A stretch of 64,000 nucleotides of DNA from Tianweitania populi (GTDB taxonomy: Bacteria > Pseudomonadota > Alphaproteobacteria > Rhizobiales > Rhizobiaceae): assembly GCF_014652875.1 (NCBI RefSeq), contig NZ_BMZQ01000002.1, forward strand, positions 1,101,501 through 1,165,500, written 5' to 3'. The position numbers and the translations under genes are program-made. The number at the start of each line of letters is the position of its first letter. The stretch's first letter is position 1. A model generated the notes under the pieces. That model saw only the letters and a list, made by a program, of their open reading frames with translations. It ran no database searches and was not told where the DNA came from. This document shows positions 51,620 through 61,152 of this stretch, piece by piece.

Positions 51620-54534
51620 ACGATTTCCTCCATCGTCGTCGTGCTGATCTTGGCGGCACGCAAACGGCGGATCGACTGGTGAGCGAAGACGATGAGCATC
51701 AAAACGGTGGCGCCGACCACGAGCGAGAAGACGCCGAGATCAAACAGGATGGCGGTTGCCGCGGGAACCTTGCCGATGACAGGCAGGTCCACATACTGCG
51801 AATAAGATGTCAGGAACGGATAGCCGAATACCCAGGAGCCGATGCCGACGCAGGCTGCGATCAGCAAGCCGAGGCCGATCCAGTTCACCGGCAGGATACG
51901 CAGCCGATCTTCGACCCAGACCGTACCGGCCGCGAGATATTGCAGGATAAAGGCTGCCGACATCGCCACGCCCGCCGCGAAACCGCCGCCCGGCAGATCA
52001 TGCCCGCGCAGGAACAGATAGGCGGCAAGAACGATGATGACGGGGAACAGCCACTGCATGATGACCGAAGGCACCAGCAAATAATCGCTGACGGTCTGGC
52101 CGGAAATGCGGTCCGAGCGCGCCTCGTCGGTCGCGGCCTGAATGCGCTGTTGTTCCGGCGAATCGATCGTATCGGGCGCGGGGCGGAAGCGGCGGAACAA
52201 AGCGAACACCGTCAGCGCCACGATGCCGAGAACGGTGATCTCGCCGAATGTATCGAAGCCGCGGAAATCCACGAGGATGACGTTGACGACATTGCGCCCG
52301 CCACCTTCCTCATAGGCCTTGAGCAGGAAGAACTCGCTGATGCTGTCAGGTGATGGGCGCATCATCACGGCATAGCTTAGCAGAGTCATGCCGAGCCCGC
52401 CGATCGCTGCAAGCAGAAGGTCGCGTCCGCGGCGGACCTTGGTGCCCAAAGGCGCGCGGCCAAGTTCCGTGTCTTCCCAGCGCTTGGGCAGCCAGCGAAG
52501 CCCGAGCAGGATCAGCACGGCCGTGACAATTTCCACAAGCAGCTGCGTGACGGCGAGGTCTGGCGCGGACAGCCAAACAAAGGTGATGCAGGTCACGACG
52601 CCTGCGCCGCCGAGCAGGATCAGCGCCACGAGGCGGTGGAACTTGGCCTGATAGGCAGCGCCCACCGCACAAGCGATGCCGACCATCCACAACAGACCGA
52701 ACGCGATGTCGGTCTGGCCCCATCGCAGGACGCCGAGATCGAAGCCGCGATTGTAAAGTGGGATAAAGGCGGCCACCAGGGCGACGACAATCAGCAGGCG
52801 CAGCTGCTGTTGCAGGCGGCGTGTGCCGAACGTGGTTTCCACCAATTTGGCGCCGCGCCAGGACACGAACACCAGCACGCGCTCGAAGATGCGCTGGCCC
52901 TTCAGACGCCGGAAATAAGGTGGGCCTTCTTCGCAATGGGCGAGGTAGTGTCGCAGAAGGAAGTAAAGCAGCGCGCCGCCGGCCAGTGCGATGATGCTCA
53001 TCACCAGGGGCACGGTCAGGCCGTGCCAGACAGCCAGGCTGTAGGCCGGGGTTTCTTCACCGAGCACCGACACGACCGCGACATGAAGGAACGGCCCGAC
53101 GGTCACCGCGGGGATGATGCCGATCACCAGACAGGCCAGCACCAGAAGCTGGATCGGCAAGCGCATCAGGAAAGGCGGCTCATGCGGCTCGCGCGGCAGA
53201 TCGTCGGGGCGATCACCGAAGAACACGGCGTGGATGAAACGGATCGAATAGGTGACCGCAAAGGCGCTGGCCAGCACGGCGACATAAGGCGCGACCGTGT
53301 CGAGGATCGAATCCGCATGGGTTTCGATCGCTTCGGCAAAGAACATTTCCTTGGACAGGAAGCCGTTCAACAGGGGCACGCCGGCCATCGCTGCACTCGC
53401 CACCATGGCCAGTGTGGCCGTATAGGGCATCAGCTTGAACAGCCCGCCCAGCTTCTGCATGTCGCGTGTGCCGCTTTCATGGTCGATGATGCCCGCCGCC
53501 ATGAAAAGCGACGCCTTGAAGGTCGCATGGTTCATCATGTGGAAGATGGCAGCAACGGCACCGAGCGGGCTGCCGAGGCTGAGCAGCAGCGTGATCAGAC
53601 CGAGATGGCTGATCGTGGAATAGGCGAGCAGGCCTTTGATGTCGCGCTGGAAGATCGCGAAATAGGCGCCGAGCAGCAGCGACATGGCGCCCGCAAAACC
53701 CGTGAGCCAGAACCATTCATAGGTTCCGCCCAGCACCGGCCAGAGCCGTGCCATCAGAAAAACGCCGGCCTTCACCATGGTTGCGGAATGCAGGAAGGCG
53801 GATACCGGCGTCGGTGCCGCCATCGCGTTGGGCAGCCAGAAATGGAACGGGAACTGCGCGCTCTTCGTGAAAGCGCCGAGCAGGATCAGGCAGGTTGCCG
53901 TAAGATAAAGCGGATGCGAGCGGATCAGATCGCCCGAATCCAGCACCACATCCAGATCATAGCTGCCGACGATGTGGCCGATCAGCAGAACGCCGGCGAG
54001 CAGGCCCAGGCCGCCAATGCCGGTGATGGTGAGCGACATGCGGGCGCCGTCGCGCGCATCGGCCTTCTGGTACCAATAGCCGATGAGCATGAAGGAGATG
54101 ATGCTGGTGAGCTCCCAGAACACCACCAGCAGGATCAGATTGCCCGACAGGATGATGCCCAGCATCGCGCCCATGAAGGCAAGGAAGAAGGCGTAAAAGC
54201 GCGGGATCGCATCGTCCGGCGACATGTAATAGCGGGAATAGATCACGACCAGAAAGCCGATGGTCGAAACCAGCATGGCGAACAGCCAGGCAAAGCCATC
54301 CATCCGCAGGCTGAAGGACAGGCCAAGCGTGGGCAGCCATTCAATGTCGAGCCGCACCGGCGTGCCGGTGGCCACCGAGGGGAACAAACAGGCCGACAAT
54401 ACAACCGTGCCGAGTGTAACGAGCGCTGCAGCCCAGGTTTCGGCATTACGAGCATTGGCTGGAAACAAGGCTGCGAAGCATGCGCCTGCAAAAGGCAGGA
54501 CGATCAGCATCATCAGCATGGTTTCACTGGCCAT
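51616..54534 (-). CDS. mrpA: Monovalent cation/H+ antiporter subunit A fused to subunit B
   Basis: The 972-residue polytopic protein is the largest Mrp subunit, related to NuoL. Key regions are VVFWELTSIISFMLIGYW (TM5 Glu), LGAFTKSAQFPFHFWLPNAM (TM7 Lys) and HMMNHATFKASLFMAAGII. After an MrpA C-terminal domain (AVTQLLVEIVTAVLILLGLRW region) come the MrpB helices with LFLRGHDLPGGGFAAGVAMS, so A and B are a single polypeptide, as in Sinorhizobium PhaAB. I chose ATG 54534; 9 more codons are open upstream. It leads the operon and is divergent from a small XRE regulator gene. Confidence 0.95.
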   Translation of the reverse strand: MASETMLMMLIVLPFAGACFAALFPANARNAETWAAALVTLGTVVLSACLFPSVATGTPVRLDIEWLPTLGLSFSLRMDGFAWLFAMLVSTIGFLVVIYSRYYMSPDDAIPRFYAFFLAFMGAMLGIILSGNLILLVVFWELTSIISFMLIGYWYQKADARDGARMSLTITGIGGLGLLAGVLLIGHIVGSYDLDVVLDSGDLIRSHPLYLTATCLILLGAFTKSAQFPFHFWLPNAMAAPTPVSAFLHSATMVKAGVFLMARLWPVLGGTYEWFWLTGFAGAMSLLLGAYFAIFQRDIKGLLAYSTISHLGLITLLLSLGSPLGAVAAIFHMMNHATFKASLFMAAGIIDHESGTRDMQKLGGLFKLMPYTATLAMVASAAMAGVPLLNGFLSKEMFFAEAIETHADSILDTVAPYVAVLASAFAVTYSIRFIHAVFFGDRPDDLPREPHEPPFLMRLPIQLLVLACLVIGIIPAVTVGPFLHVAVVSVLGEETPAYSLAVWHGLTVPLVMSIIALAGGALLYFLLRHYLAHCEEGPPYFRRLKGQRIFERVLVFVSWRGAKLVETTFGTRRLQQQLRLLIVVALVAAFIPLYNRGFDLGVLRWGQTDIAFGLLWMVGIACAVGAAYQAKFHRLVALILLGGAGVVTCITFVWLSAPDLAVTQLLVEIVTAVLILLGLRWLPKRWEDTELGRAPLGTKVRRGRDLLLAAIGGLGMTLLSYAVMMRPSPDSISEFFLLKAYEEGGGRNVVNVILVDFRGFDTFGEITVLGIVALTVFALFRRFRPAPDTIDSPEQQRIQAATDEARSDRISGQTVSDYLLVPSVIMQWLFPVIIVLAAYLFLRGHDLPGGGFAAGVAMSAAFILQYLAAGTVWVEDRLRILPVNWIGLGLLIAACVGIGSWVFGYPFLTSYSQYVDLPVIGKVPAATAILFDLGVFSLVVGATVLMLIVFAHQSIRRLRAAKISTTTMEEIV

Positions 54535-54640
54535 CCGGTGCGGGCCCTTCCAACAAATCACGGCTCTTGCGATATCTCACCCATTATGGTTGACTTAGGT
54601 ACGAAACGGCAAGGGTGTTTCGCGAGGGTTTCCGATAAAA

Positions 54641-54892
54641 ATGCCTTTATTTCCGGAGCAATGTCGTGCCGCTCGTGGCCTGCTCAACTGGACGCAGGAG
54701 CAGCTTGCCGTGACGGCGGGCGTTTCGCGCAGCACGATCAAGGATTTCGAGTGCCATCGCCACGCGCTGCACCGCTCCTCGGAAGACTTGCTTGTCCGGG
54801 CCTTCGAGATGCGCGGCGTGCAGCTGCTGTTTGAAGGCGACGAGACCTTTGGCGTCCGCCTGCTGCCGCCGCTCAACGGCACGCATTCCTAA
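54641..54892 (+). CDS. Small XRE-family HTH protein
   Basis: The 83-residue protein consists of one HTH: QCRAARGLLNWTQEQLAVTA then GVSRSTIKDFECHRH, followed by RAFEMRGVQLLFEGDE and VRLLPP. This short type is common in Rhizobiales as a DNA-binding regulator without a sensor domain. The ATG at 54641 is preceded by a weak ribosome binding site. It is divergent from mrpA (106 bp apart) and followed by an intrinsic terminator, so it is monocistronic; regulation of mrp is possible but not shown. Confidence 0.85.
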   Translation: MPLFPEQCRAARGLLNWTQEQLAVTAGVSRSTIKDFECHRHALHRSSEDLLVRAFEMRGVQLLFEGDETFGVRLLPPLNGTHS

Positions 54893-54896
54893 GAAA

Positions 54897-54924
54897 GAAA
54901 GGCCTGCGATGATGCAGGCCTTTC
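54897..54924. terminator. Bidirectional terminator between the XRE gene and the SDR gene
   Basis: GAAAGGCCTGC (54897-54907), loop GATGAT, GCAGGCCTTTC (54914-54924): an 11-bp perfect stem ending in A- and T-rich arms between two convergent genes. Confidence 0.85.
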
Positions 54925-54940
54925 GGTGGATCCTTAAAAC

Positions 54941-55966
54941 CTAGCGCAGGTGCCTTCTACGCAAACGACGCTTCGGTGCCGGTTTGAAGCGAGAGCGCAG
55001 AGCCAGTGCGCCGAGGCCCAGGACCGCCAAACCACCGACGGCACCGACGGCGATCAGTCCGGCGAGCGCGCGCTGTTCAGGCGAGCGCAGGCCGCCGTCG
55101 ATGCCCTGCACCCCTTTCGGCGGCGTGAACAGGTTGCCGCTGCCTTTTGCGATCGGGTCGGCCTGTTCGAGATAGGATCGCATGAAGATGCCCATGAAGC
55201 GCGAGATGTAGTTGGGAAAGAGGGTGCTTCCCAAGCGGATCAAGCCGGCGCCTTCGCCAATAAGCGTGGTCGGCCGTGGTTGTTCGGCGGCGCTCACCAC
55301 CGCGCGGGCAACGCGGCGCGCATCGATCACCGGCGGCGGGGCGGTCAGCACCTTGCCGGTGAAGTTGCCGGCATTTGAGATGCCGGGCGTGTCCACGAAG
55401 GTCGGATAGATATCGCAGACATGGATGTTGGGATGGCCGGCCAACTCGCCGCGCAGGGCTTCGCTAAAACCCTTCAAGCCGAACTTGCTCGCGCTGTAGG
55501 AGGCCGCAAAGGGAACCGAAGCGAAGCCGCCGACCGAAATCATGTTGATGAAGGTGCCGCGATCCTGGCGCAGGAAGATCGGCAAAACGGCATGCGCATC
55601 GTTGAAGTGGCCGATGAGGTTGCTGCGCAGCACCTGTTCATGCGCTTCGATTGGCGTTTCATGAAAGGCACCGACAGCGCCGACACCGACATTCGACACC
55701 CAAACATCGATCCGTCCGCCAAATTCCAGCGCGCGCTCGGCAAGCACCTTCACGGCTGCGGCATCCGTCACGTCGGTGGGCACGACCAGCACTTCCGAGC
55801 CGAACGCCCGGCAGGTCTCGGCAACGGCTTCCAGCGCCGGCTTGCCGCGGGCGGCCAGCACCAGACGCACGCCGCGCCTGGCGAAGGCTTCCGCTGTTGC
55901 CTGGCCGATGCCGCTGCCTGCACCGGTGATGACGACGACGGACCCTGAGAGATTGTGCCTGGCCAT
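54941..55966 (-). CDS. Short-chain dehydrogenase with C-terminal membrane helix
   Basis: This 341-residue SDR has TGAGSGIG at 14-21, Ser near 144 and Tyr157/Lys161 (SYSASKFG). The usual NNAG is replaced by SNVGVG at about 91-96. After the SDR fold it continues for about 90 residues to a single hydrophobic helix (LIAVGAVGGLAVLGLGAL) and a very basic tail rich in Arg and Lys. Membrane anchoring is therefore likely. The substrate is unknown; such long SDRs often act on lipids or sterol-like compounds. ATG 55966 follows GGGAGC. Confidence 0.88.
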   Translation of the reverse strand: MARHNLSGSVVVITGAGSGIGQATAEAFARRGVRLVLAARGKPALEAVAETCRAFGSEVLVVPTDVTDAAAVKVLAERALEFGGRIDVWVSNVGVGAVGAFHETPIEAHEQVLRSNLIGHFNDAHAVLPIFLRQDRGTFINMISVGGFASVPFAASYSASKFGLKGFSEALRGELAGHPNIHVCDIYPTFVDTPGISNAGNFTGKVLTAPPPVIDARRVARAVVSAAEQPRPTTLIGEGAGLIRLGSTLFPNYISRFMGIFMRSYLEQADPIAKGSGNLFTPPKGVQGIDGGLRSPEQRALAGLIAVGAVGGLAVLGLGALALRSRFKPAPKRRLRRRHLR

Positions 55967-56074
55967 GCGGAGCTCCCTTGTTGCCGTCGATAACCGGCAG
56001 GGCATCAGGCTGTTCCCACGTCAAGCGAACTCAGGCTTGAACTCTGAGTGAAGCCGGCGCCGGAAACGCGCCGA

Positions 56075-57229
56075 TCAGGCTGCTACAACAAGCAGGCTGG
56101 ATGTCTGCACGCGGTTACGGCCTTCATTCTTGGCGCCGTAACAAGCGCGGTCGGCCCGTTCCAGCAGCGCTTCGAATCGTTCGGGTGTTCCCGCACAAAG
56201 CGCGACGCCGATGGATACGGTCGCGGCGATATCGCAGTCCGGCGTGCGGATCGGTTGGGCGTTCAAACCGCGGCGAATGCTTTCCGCCAGGCGTGAAGCC
56301 AGCCTGGCCGAGGTATGCGGCATCACGATGCAGAATTCCTCGCCACCGATGCGGGCGGCCAGGTCACTGGCGGCGATGTGATCGCGCAGAAGCGTGGCGA
56401 AATGCTCGAGAACCAGATCGCCGCAAGCATGGCCGTGACGGTCGTTGACCGCTTTGAAATGGTCGAGATCGAGCACGATGATCGCGGTGCCGGGCTGCAC
56501 ATCGCGGTTGCCCAGCCGATCAAACAAAGCGCGACGGTTGAGAAGCCCGGTCAGCGGGTCGGTCATGGAGGCATATTGATGGCGCCGCGCGATGCGCGTC
56601 TGGTTCAAGGCCAGCGAAATGGCGCCGATGCCGGTAATGCCGATGATCGCCATAATGGAGTTGAGGTCTTCGGCCCAGTTGGAAGGGCGTGTCGTGAGAA
56701 CCAGCTGCCCCTCGGCGATCAACGGGACGCAGCAGAGGAGGAAGGAAGCTGCCGTGGCAAGATAAAGCACGGCATTGATCGCCATCGGCAAAGGCGCCTC
56801 AGCGCGCCCGGCCCAGGATTGCGCCCCCGACATCACCAGCAGAATTGCGATCGCGACATCGGCCACAATGGTCGCCAGCCCGGAAAGTCCTGGCGCGAAA
56901 GCGACCAGCGTCGGCAGCACCATGATTATGCCGAGCATCGCGATGCGACCCCAGAAGACCCGGCTTACGCGAAACTGCCTCCCGCCGGCGTACACCAGAA
57001 CAAAGCCCAGGATCAGGAAGACAAAGGACGCGCATTGAACCGCTGGATCATAGTCATGGTCGAGCAGGCCGAACAGGATGACGCCCACAACAAGCAGCGC
57101 CATGGCGGCCGACCAGGTCAGCAGGAACCTATCCGACCGCGCGGTGATCCAGCTCAACAGCAAGGTCACGCTTAAAGCTGCGCCTGAAAAGCCGATTGCC
57201 ACCAGAAGGGAATACTGATCGAGAAGCAT
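56075..57229 (-). CDS. Membrane diguanylate cyclase (GGDEF domain)
   Basis: The protein has about 384 residues. Several hydrophobic helices fill the first 210, then a GGDEF domain begins: SMTDPLTGLLNRRALFD, VLDLDHFKAVNDRHGHACGD and the active-site variant RIGGEEFCIV, which is still catalytically competent in the family. It synthesises c-di-GMP. An RxxD inhibitory site is present as RDHIAASDLAARIGG upstream. The start is uncertain: GTG 57274 or ATG 57229; I used the ATG near TM1. No EAL domain or partner gene is adjacent. Confidence 0.9.
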   Translation of the reverse strand: MLLDQYSLLVAIGFSGAALSVTLLLSWITARSDRFLLTWSAAMALLVVGVILFGLLDHDYDPAVQCASFVFLILGFVLVYAGGRQFRVSRVFWGRIAMLGIIMVLPTLVAFAPGLSGLATIVADVAIAILLVMSGAQSWAGRAEAPLPMAINAVLYLATAASFLLCCVPLIAEGQLVLTTRPSNWAEDLNSIMAIIGITGIGAISLALNQTRIARRHQYASMTDPLTGLLNRRALFDRLGNRDVQPGTAIIVLDLDHFKAVNDRHGHACGDLVLEHFATLLRDHIAASDLAARIGGEEFCIVMPHTSARLASRLAESIRRGLNAQPIRTPDCDIAATVSIGVALCAGTPERFEALLERADRACYGAKNEGRNRVQTSSLLVVAA

Positions 57230-57380
57230 ATCCGCCGAGTTACCAGTCTGGGGCAGCAGTAAATTCTGTAGCACGAAATCAGTATGAAAGCTGAAGCGTT
57301 CGCTCTGTCCGGAAAGCTATCGCATGACATGGTGACCAGAAGTTGAACAAGCAGGGCGATACTACAATCGGCGCGCTGTT

Positions 57381-58136
57381 CTAGTAAAAGACGGCAATGC
57401 GGCGGTCTTCGATGTCGTGGATGTCGATTTCCGTTTCGAAGATGCCGGTCAGCACCTCCTTGCGCATCACGGCTTCCGGCGTTCCCTGAAACGCGACTTC
57501 GCCGGCGCGCATGGCGACGATGTGGTCGGAATAACAGGAAGCAAAGTTGATGTCGTGCAGCACCAGCACGACCGTCTTGCCGAATTCGTCGGCGGCACGG
57601 CGCAAAAGGCGCATCATGGCGCTGGCGTGGCGCATGTCGAGGTTGTTGAGGGGCTCGTCGAACAGGGCGTAATCCGTATCCTGGCACAGCACCATGGCCA
57701 CGAAAGCGCGTTGCCGTTGGCCGCCGGACAGTTCGTCGAGGAAGCGGTCGGCGAGCGGCTCGAGGTCAAGGAAGCCGAGGGCTTTTTCGACATGAGCGCG
57801 GTCTTCCACGGTGGGCCGGTCGTGTGAATAAGGATAGCGGCCGAAGGCGACGAGGTCGCGCACGGTGAGGCGGGCGGTCATGTGATTGTCCTGGCGCAGG
57901 ATTGACAGGCGCTTGGCAAGAACGTCGCTTTTGGTGGTGGTGACATCAAGGCCGTCCACCAGGACCCGGCCGCGATCCATCGGCAGGAGGCGGCTGATCA
58001 TGGACAGAAGCGTGGATTTGCCGGCGCCGTTCGGGCCGATGATCGAGGTGATTCCGCCTTTCGGCAGCGCCAAAGACACGCCTTTCACCACAATGGCGTC
58101 GCCATAGGCCTTCTGAACGTCGTTGATTTCGATCAT
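57381..58136 (-). CDS. Siderophore ABC transporter ATP-binding protein
   Basis: The 251-residue FecE/YclP-like ATPase has Walker A GPNGAGKST, signature [15 protein letters not shown] and Walker B YALFDEPLNNLD. It ends in a domain with EIDIHDIEDRRIAVFY. It is the last gene of the five-gene ferric siderophore operon and overlaps the preceding permease stop by 4 bp. ATG 58136 is clear; the frame further upstream overlaps the permease. Confidence 0.93.
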   Translation of the reverse strand: MIEINDVQKAYGDAIVVKGVSLALPKGGITSIIGPNGAGKSTLLSMISRLLPMDRGRVLVDGLDVTTTKSDVLAKRLSILRQDNHMTARLTVRDLVAFGRYPYSHDRPTVEDRAHVEKALGFLDLEPLADRFLDELSGGQRQRAFVAMVLCQDTDYALFDEPLNNLDMRHASAMMRLLRRAADEFGKTVVLVLHDINFASCYSDHIVAMRAGEVAFQGTPEAVMRKEVLTGIFETEIDIHDIEDRRIAVFY

Positions 58137-59113
58137 CGCGTTGCGCCCCGAAGAAGAAGGGTGAGGAAAACCAGCCCACCGACGAATTCGATGATGATCG
58201 ACAATGCCGAGTTGAAGCCGAAGACGCGCTCCAGAACGAGCTGCCCGCCCACCACGCAAAGGATGGCAAGGCAAACGGCGGCCGGCAGGATCAGGCGGTG
58301 TTGGTGGCTGGGGATGAGCTGATAGGCGAGGCTGGCGACCAGCAGGCCGAAGAAGGTGACAGGGCCGACAAGTGCGGTGGACACGGATACGAGAACGGCG
58401 ACGATCACCAGGATGATCGACACGGTGCGGCGATGGTCGACGCCGAGATTGATCGCGGTGTCGCGGCCCAGCGCCAGCACATCGAGCGTATGGAGGATGC
58501 GCCAGCCGGCAAGGCTGGCGAGCCCGATCAGCACGGCGGAGACGGCGAGCAGGTTGGCATCGGCGCTGTTGAAGCTCGCAAACATGCGGTCCTGCAGAAC
58601 GAGGAACTCGTTGGGATCGATGATGCGTTGCAGGAAGCTGGTAATCGAGCGGAACAGGATGCCGAACACCACGCCGACCAGCAGCAGCAGATGCAAGCTG
58701 CGCCGCTCGCCGGCAAAGATCCAGCGGTAGAGGATGCCGGAGAACACGACCATGACAACGACTTCGCCGAGGAAGAGCCAGCGCGGATCGATCACCAAAA
58801 CGCGGTTGGCGCCGAGCACGAAGACCATCACAGTCTGGATCAGAATATAAAGCGCATCGAAGCCCATGATGGAGGGCGTGAGGATGCGGTTATTGGTGAC
58901 GGTCTGGAACAGGATCGTGGAAACGGCGACCGCATAAGCCACCAACACGATCGCCGCGAGCTTGGCGCCGCGAAAGGGCAGAACAAAATCCCAGCGGCCG
59001 TTCGCGCCGATCGTCATGAAGCCGATCATGACGAGCAAGGTCAGAGCGCCGAGGATCAACAGGATCGTGCGCGCAGAAGGCGGCTTGCGGGGAGCGGACA
59101 CGTCAAGCGACAC
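58133..59113 (-). CDS. Siderophore ABC transporter permease (second)
   Basis: This 326-residue FecCD/YclO-like permease has about nine helices, with VPFR-like loop and signature stretches GANRVLVIDPRWLFLGE and VGPVTFFGLLVASLAYQL. GTG 59113 is preferred because AGGAAG precedes it by 7 nt; GTG 59101 is another option. It overlaps the first permease by 11 bp and the ATPase by 4 bp. Confidence 0.9.
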   Translation of the reverse strand: MSLDVSAPRKPPSARTILLILGALTLLVMIGFMTIGANGRWDFVLPFRGAKLAAIVLVAYAVAVSTILFQTVTNNRILTPSIMGFDALYILIQTVMVFVLGANRVLVIDPRWLFLGEVVVMVVFSGILYRWIFAGERRSLHLLLLVGVVFGILFRSITSFLQRIIDPNEFLVLQDRMFASFNSADANLLAVSAVLIGLASLAGWRILHTLDVLALGRDTAINLGVDHRRTVSIILVIVAVLVSVSTALVGPVTFFGLLVASLAYQLIPSHQHRLILPAAVCLAILCVVGGQLVLERVFGFNSALSIIIEFVGGLVFLTLLLRGATR

Positions 59114-60086
59114 GGGCGTTCTTCCTGAGCAGCAGATAAAGGAAGAAGACGCTGCCGACGACGCCGACAACGGTGCCGATCGGCACTTCATAGGGGTAAA
59201 GGATCAAGCGGCCGACGATGTCGCAGGCGAGAACGAAGCCCGCGCCGAGCGTCGCCACCCAGGGTAGCGAGCGCTTGAGATTGTCGCCGAGCATCATCGA
59301 GACGACGTTGGGGATGATCAGGCCGAGAAACGGGATCATGCCGACCGTGACCACCACGACCGCCGTCACCATGGACACGATGGCGAGGCCAAGCGCGACG
59401 ATGCGTCGATAGTTCAGGCCGATATTGGTGGTGAAGTCATCGCCCATGCCGGCCACCGTGAAGCGCCGGGCGGCCATATAGGCGACCACAGTGAGCGCAA
59501 ACGAGATCCACAGCAGCTCATAGCGGCCGCGCAAGACCCCGGAAAAGTCGCCGCTGGTCCAGGCGCCGAGCGATTGCAGCATGTCGAAGCGGTAAGCGAA
59601 GAAGGTCGACACGGCATTGATCACGCCGCCCAGCATGATGCCGACCAGTGGCACGAGCAAGATCGAGCGCAACGGAATGCGTCTGATGATTGCGAGAAAA
59701 AGCGACGTGCCGGCCATGGCGAAGGTGGCGGCAACCGCTGCCTTGGCGATCACCGGCAGACCGGGCGCAAACAGCATCACGGTGAGAATGCCGAGTGTAG
59801 CCGATTCCACGGTGCCGGCGGTGGACGGCTCCACGAAGCGGTTGCGCGCCAGCATCTGCATGATCGTTCCGGCCACCGCCATGCCGGCGCCCGCCAGCAC
59901 GAGCGCGATCGTGCGCGGAATGCGGCTGATCAGGAGAACCTGAAGCGCGCGGCCATCGGATCCAAACAGCGTAGAGAAGGACACATCGCTGACGCCGACG
60001 AACAGGCTGGCCACGCTGAGAAGCGGAATCGAAAGGGCACAAAGCACCAGGGGTGCTTGGCTCCAATCCTTGCTAGCTCGCGGCAT
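59103..60086 (-). CDS. Siderophore ABC transporter permease (first)
   Basis: The 327-residue FecCD/YclN-like permease contains SRIPRTIALVLAGAGMAVAG, the characteristic coupling sequence ARNRFVEPSTAGTVESA and VGMIPFLGLIIPNVVSMML. It partners the second permease. I chose ATG 60086, which puts TM1 close to the N-terminus; a TTG at 60164 with GGAG at an ideal distance would add 26 residues, but that GGAG lies inside a stable hairpin (60170-60188). Confidence 0.87.
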   Translation of the reverse strand: MPRASKDWSQAPLVLCALSIPLLSVASLFVGVSDVSFSTLFGSDGRALQVLLISRIPRTIALVLAGAGMAVAGTIMQMLARNRFVEPSTAGTVESATLGILTVMLFAPGLPVIAKAAVAATFAMAGTSLFLAIIRRIPLRSILLVPLVGIMLGGVINAVSTFFAYRFDMLQSLGAWTSGDFSGVLRGRYELLWISFALTVVAYMAARRFTVAGMGDDFTTNIGLNYRRIVALGLAIVSMVTAVVVVTVGMIPFLGLIIPNVVSMMLGDNLKRSLPWVATLGAGFVLACDIVGRLILYPYEVPIGTVVGVVGSVFFLYLLLRKNARVA

Positions 60087-60169
60087 GGCTATCCAGTGGG
60101 GCAGTGAAGAAGGGAATGCGGAAACGGCCTTGCCGCGCTGAAGTGCGAAAAGGCCGATCTTCAAGGGAA

Positions 60170-60188
60170 CTCCGAACTGCGTTCGGAG
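60170..60188 (-). promoter_or_regulatory. Intercistronic hairpin between binding-protein and permease genes
   Basis: CTCCGAAC-TGC-GTTCGGAG on the plus strand is a perfect 8-bp inverted repeat with a 3-nt loop. On the minus-strand mRNA its 3' arm contains GGAG, the Shine-Dalgarno for the TTG start at 60164. It could lower permease synthesis or protect the upstream mRNA from 3' decay. Confidence 0.55.
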
Positions 60189-60206
60189 CGATAATTTGCT
60201 TGCGCG

Positions 60207-61130
60207 TTACTGCTTGCGCAAAGCCTTCGCAACCTGTTCGGCATCCGCCTTCAAGGCGCTGACGCCGCCGCCGACGAGATACCAGTTGCTGGGGTTGAGA
60301 TAGACAACCTGTTTGTTTTTCCAGGCGTTGGTCTGGTTTACGAGATCGTTGTCCAGGAATTGCGCCGCAGCCTGGCCTTCACGGCCGATTGCGGCATCGC
60401 GATCGATCACGAACAGCCAGTCCGGGTTGGTTTCGAGGATGAACTCGAAGGAGATCGGCTGACCATGGCCGGCTTCCGTCGACAGGTCCGTGCGGGCCGG
60501 CTCGACGCCGAAATCCCCGTGCAGAACGCCGAAGCGGGAACCTGGTCCATAGGCGCTCATCTTGCCGCCGGTGGTCAGAAGCAACAGACCCTTGCCGGCC
60601 TTGGATGAGGCTTCCTTCACATCGGCCAATGCGGCATCCAGCTCGGCGATCTGTGCTTTAGCTTGCGCGTCCTTACCGAACAGGCGGCCGAGCGTTTCCA
60701 CGTTCTTGCGGACGCTGTTGACGAAATCCTTCTGATCGGTCGACAGGTCGATTGTCGGCGCAAGCTTGGCAAGGTCGGCATATTTCGCGCGCGAGCGGCC
60801 GCCGACGATGATCAGGTCGGGCGCAGCTGTGTTGACCGCTTCGAAGTCCGGCTCGAACAGGGAGCCGATCTTCGGGTAATCGGCACCTTCATATTTCTTG
60901 AGATGGGCCGGCAGGGTCGCGGTCGGAACGCCCTGAACTTCGACGCCGAGCGCGTCGAGATTGTCGATCGAGGCGACGTCGAAAACAAGAACCTTCTTCG
61001 GCGTGGCGGCGAGCTTGGTCGTGCCCTGAGCGTGTTCGATCGTGATCTCCTGCGCCAGAACAGGAGACGCGAAGGCGAAGGCGAGGGCGCCGGTCAGGGT
61101 TGCTGCAAAAAATGTGCGGCGTGTGGTCAT
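60207..61130 (-). CDS. Siderophore ABC transporter substrate-binding protein (CeuE/YclQ/FatB-like)
   Basis: The 307-residue protein has a signal peptide (MTTRRTFFAATLTGALAFA, cleavage near VLAQE). The class III binding-protein fold is visible in KKVLVFDVASIDNLDALG, PDLIIVGGRSRAKYADL and the late WLFVIDRDAAIG and NWYLVGGG. CeuE/YclQ relatives bind catecholate-type or citrate-linked ferric siderophores; the actual ligand here is unknown. It follows the TonB receptor by 22 bp and forms an operon with it and the permeases. Confidence 0.91.
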   Translation of the reverse strand: MTTRRTFFAATLTGALAFAFASPVLAQEITIEHAQGTTKLAATPKKVLVFDVASIDNLDALGVEVQGVPTATLPAHLKKYEGADYPKIGSLFEPDFEAVNTAAPDLIIVGGRSRAKYADLAKLAPTIDLSTDQKDFVNSVRKNVETLGRLFGKDAQAKAQIAELDAALADVKEASSKAGKGLLLLTTGGKMSAYGPGSRFGVLHGDFGVEPARTDLSTEAGHGQPISFEFILETNPDWLFVIDRDAAIGREGQAAAQFLDNDLVNQTNAWKNKQVVYLNPSNWYLVGGGVSALKADAEQVAKALRKQ

Positions 61131-61152
61131 GTCGTGCGGTCTCCTCGATCGC

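Noticed and set aside
52636-54834. A 732-codon open frame antisense to mrpA, and similar long antisense frames over cobT (22797-24230), thiBP (15392-16855) and pseudoazurin/nirK (41536-42624)
   Set aside because: High GC at third positions keeps antisense frames open. They show no family motifs, are rich in His, Arg, Gly and Gln, and lie opposite genes with clear domains.
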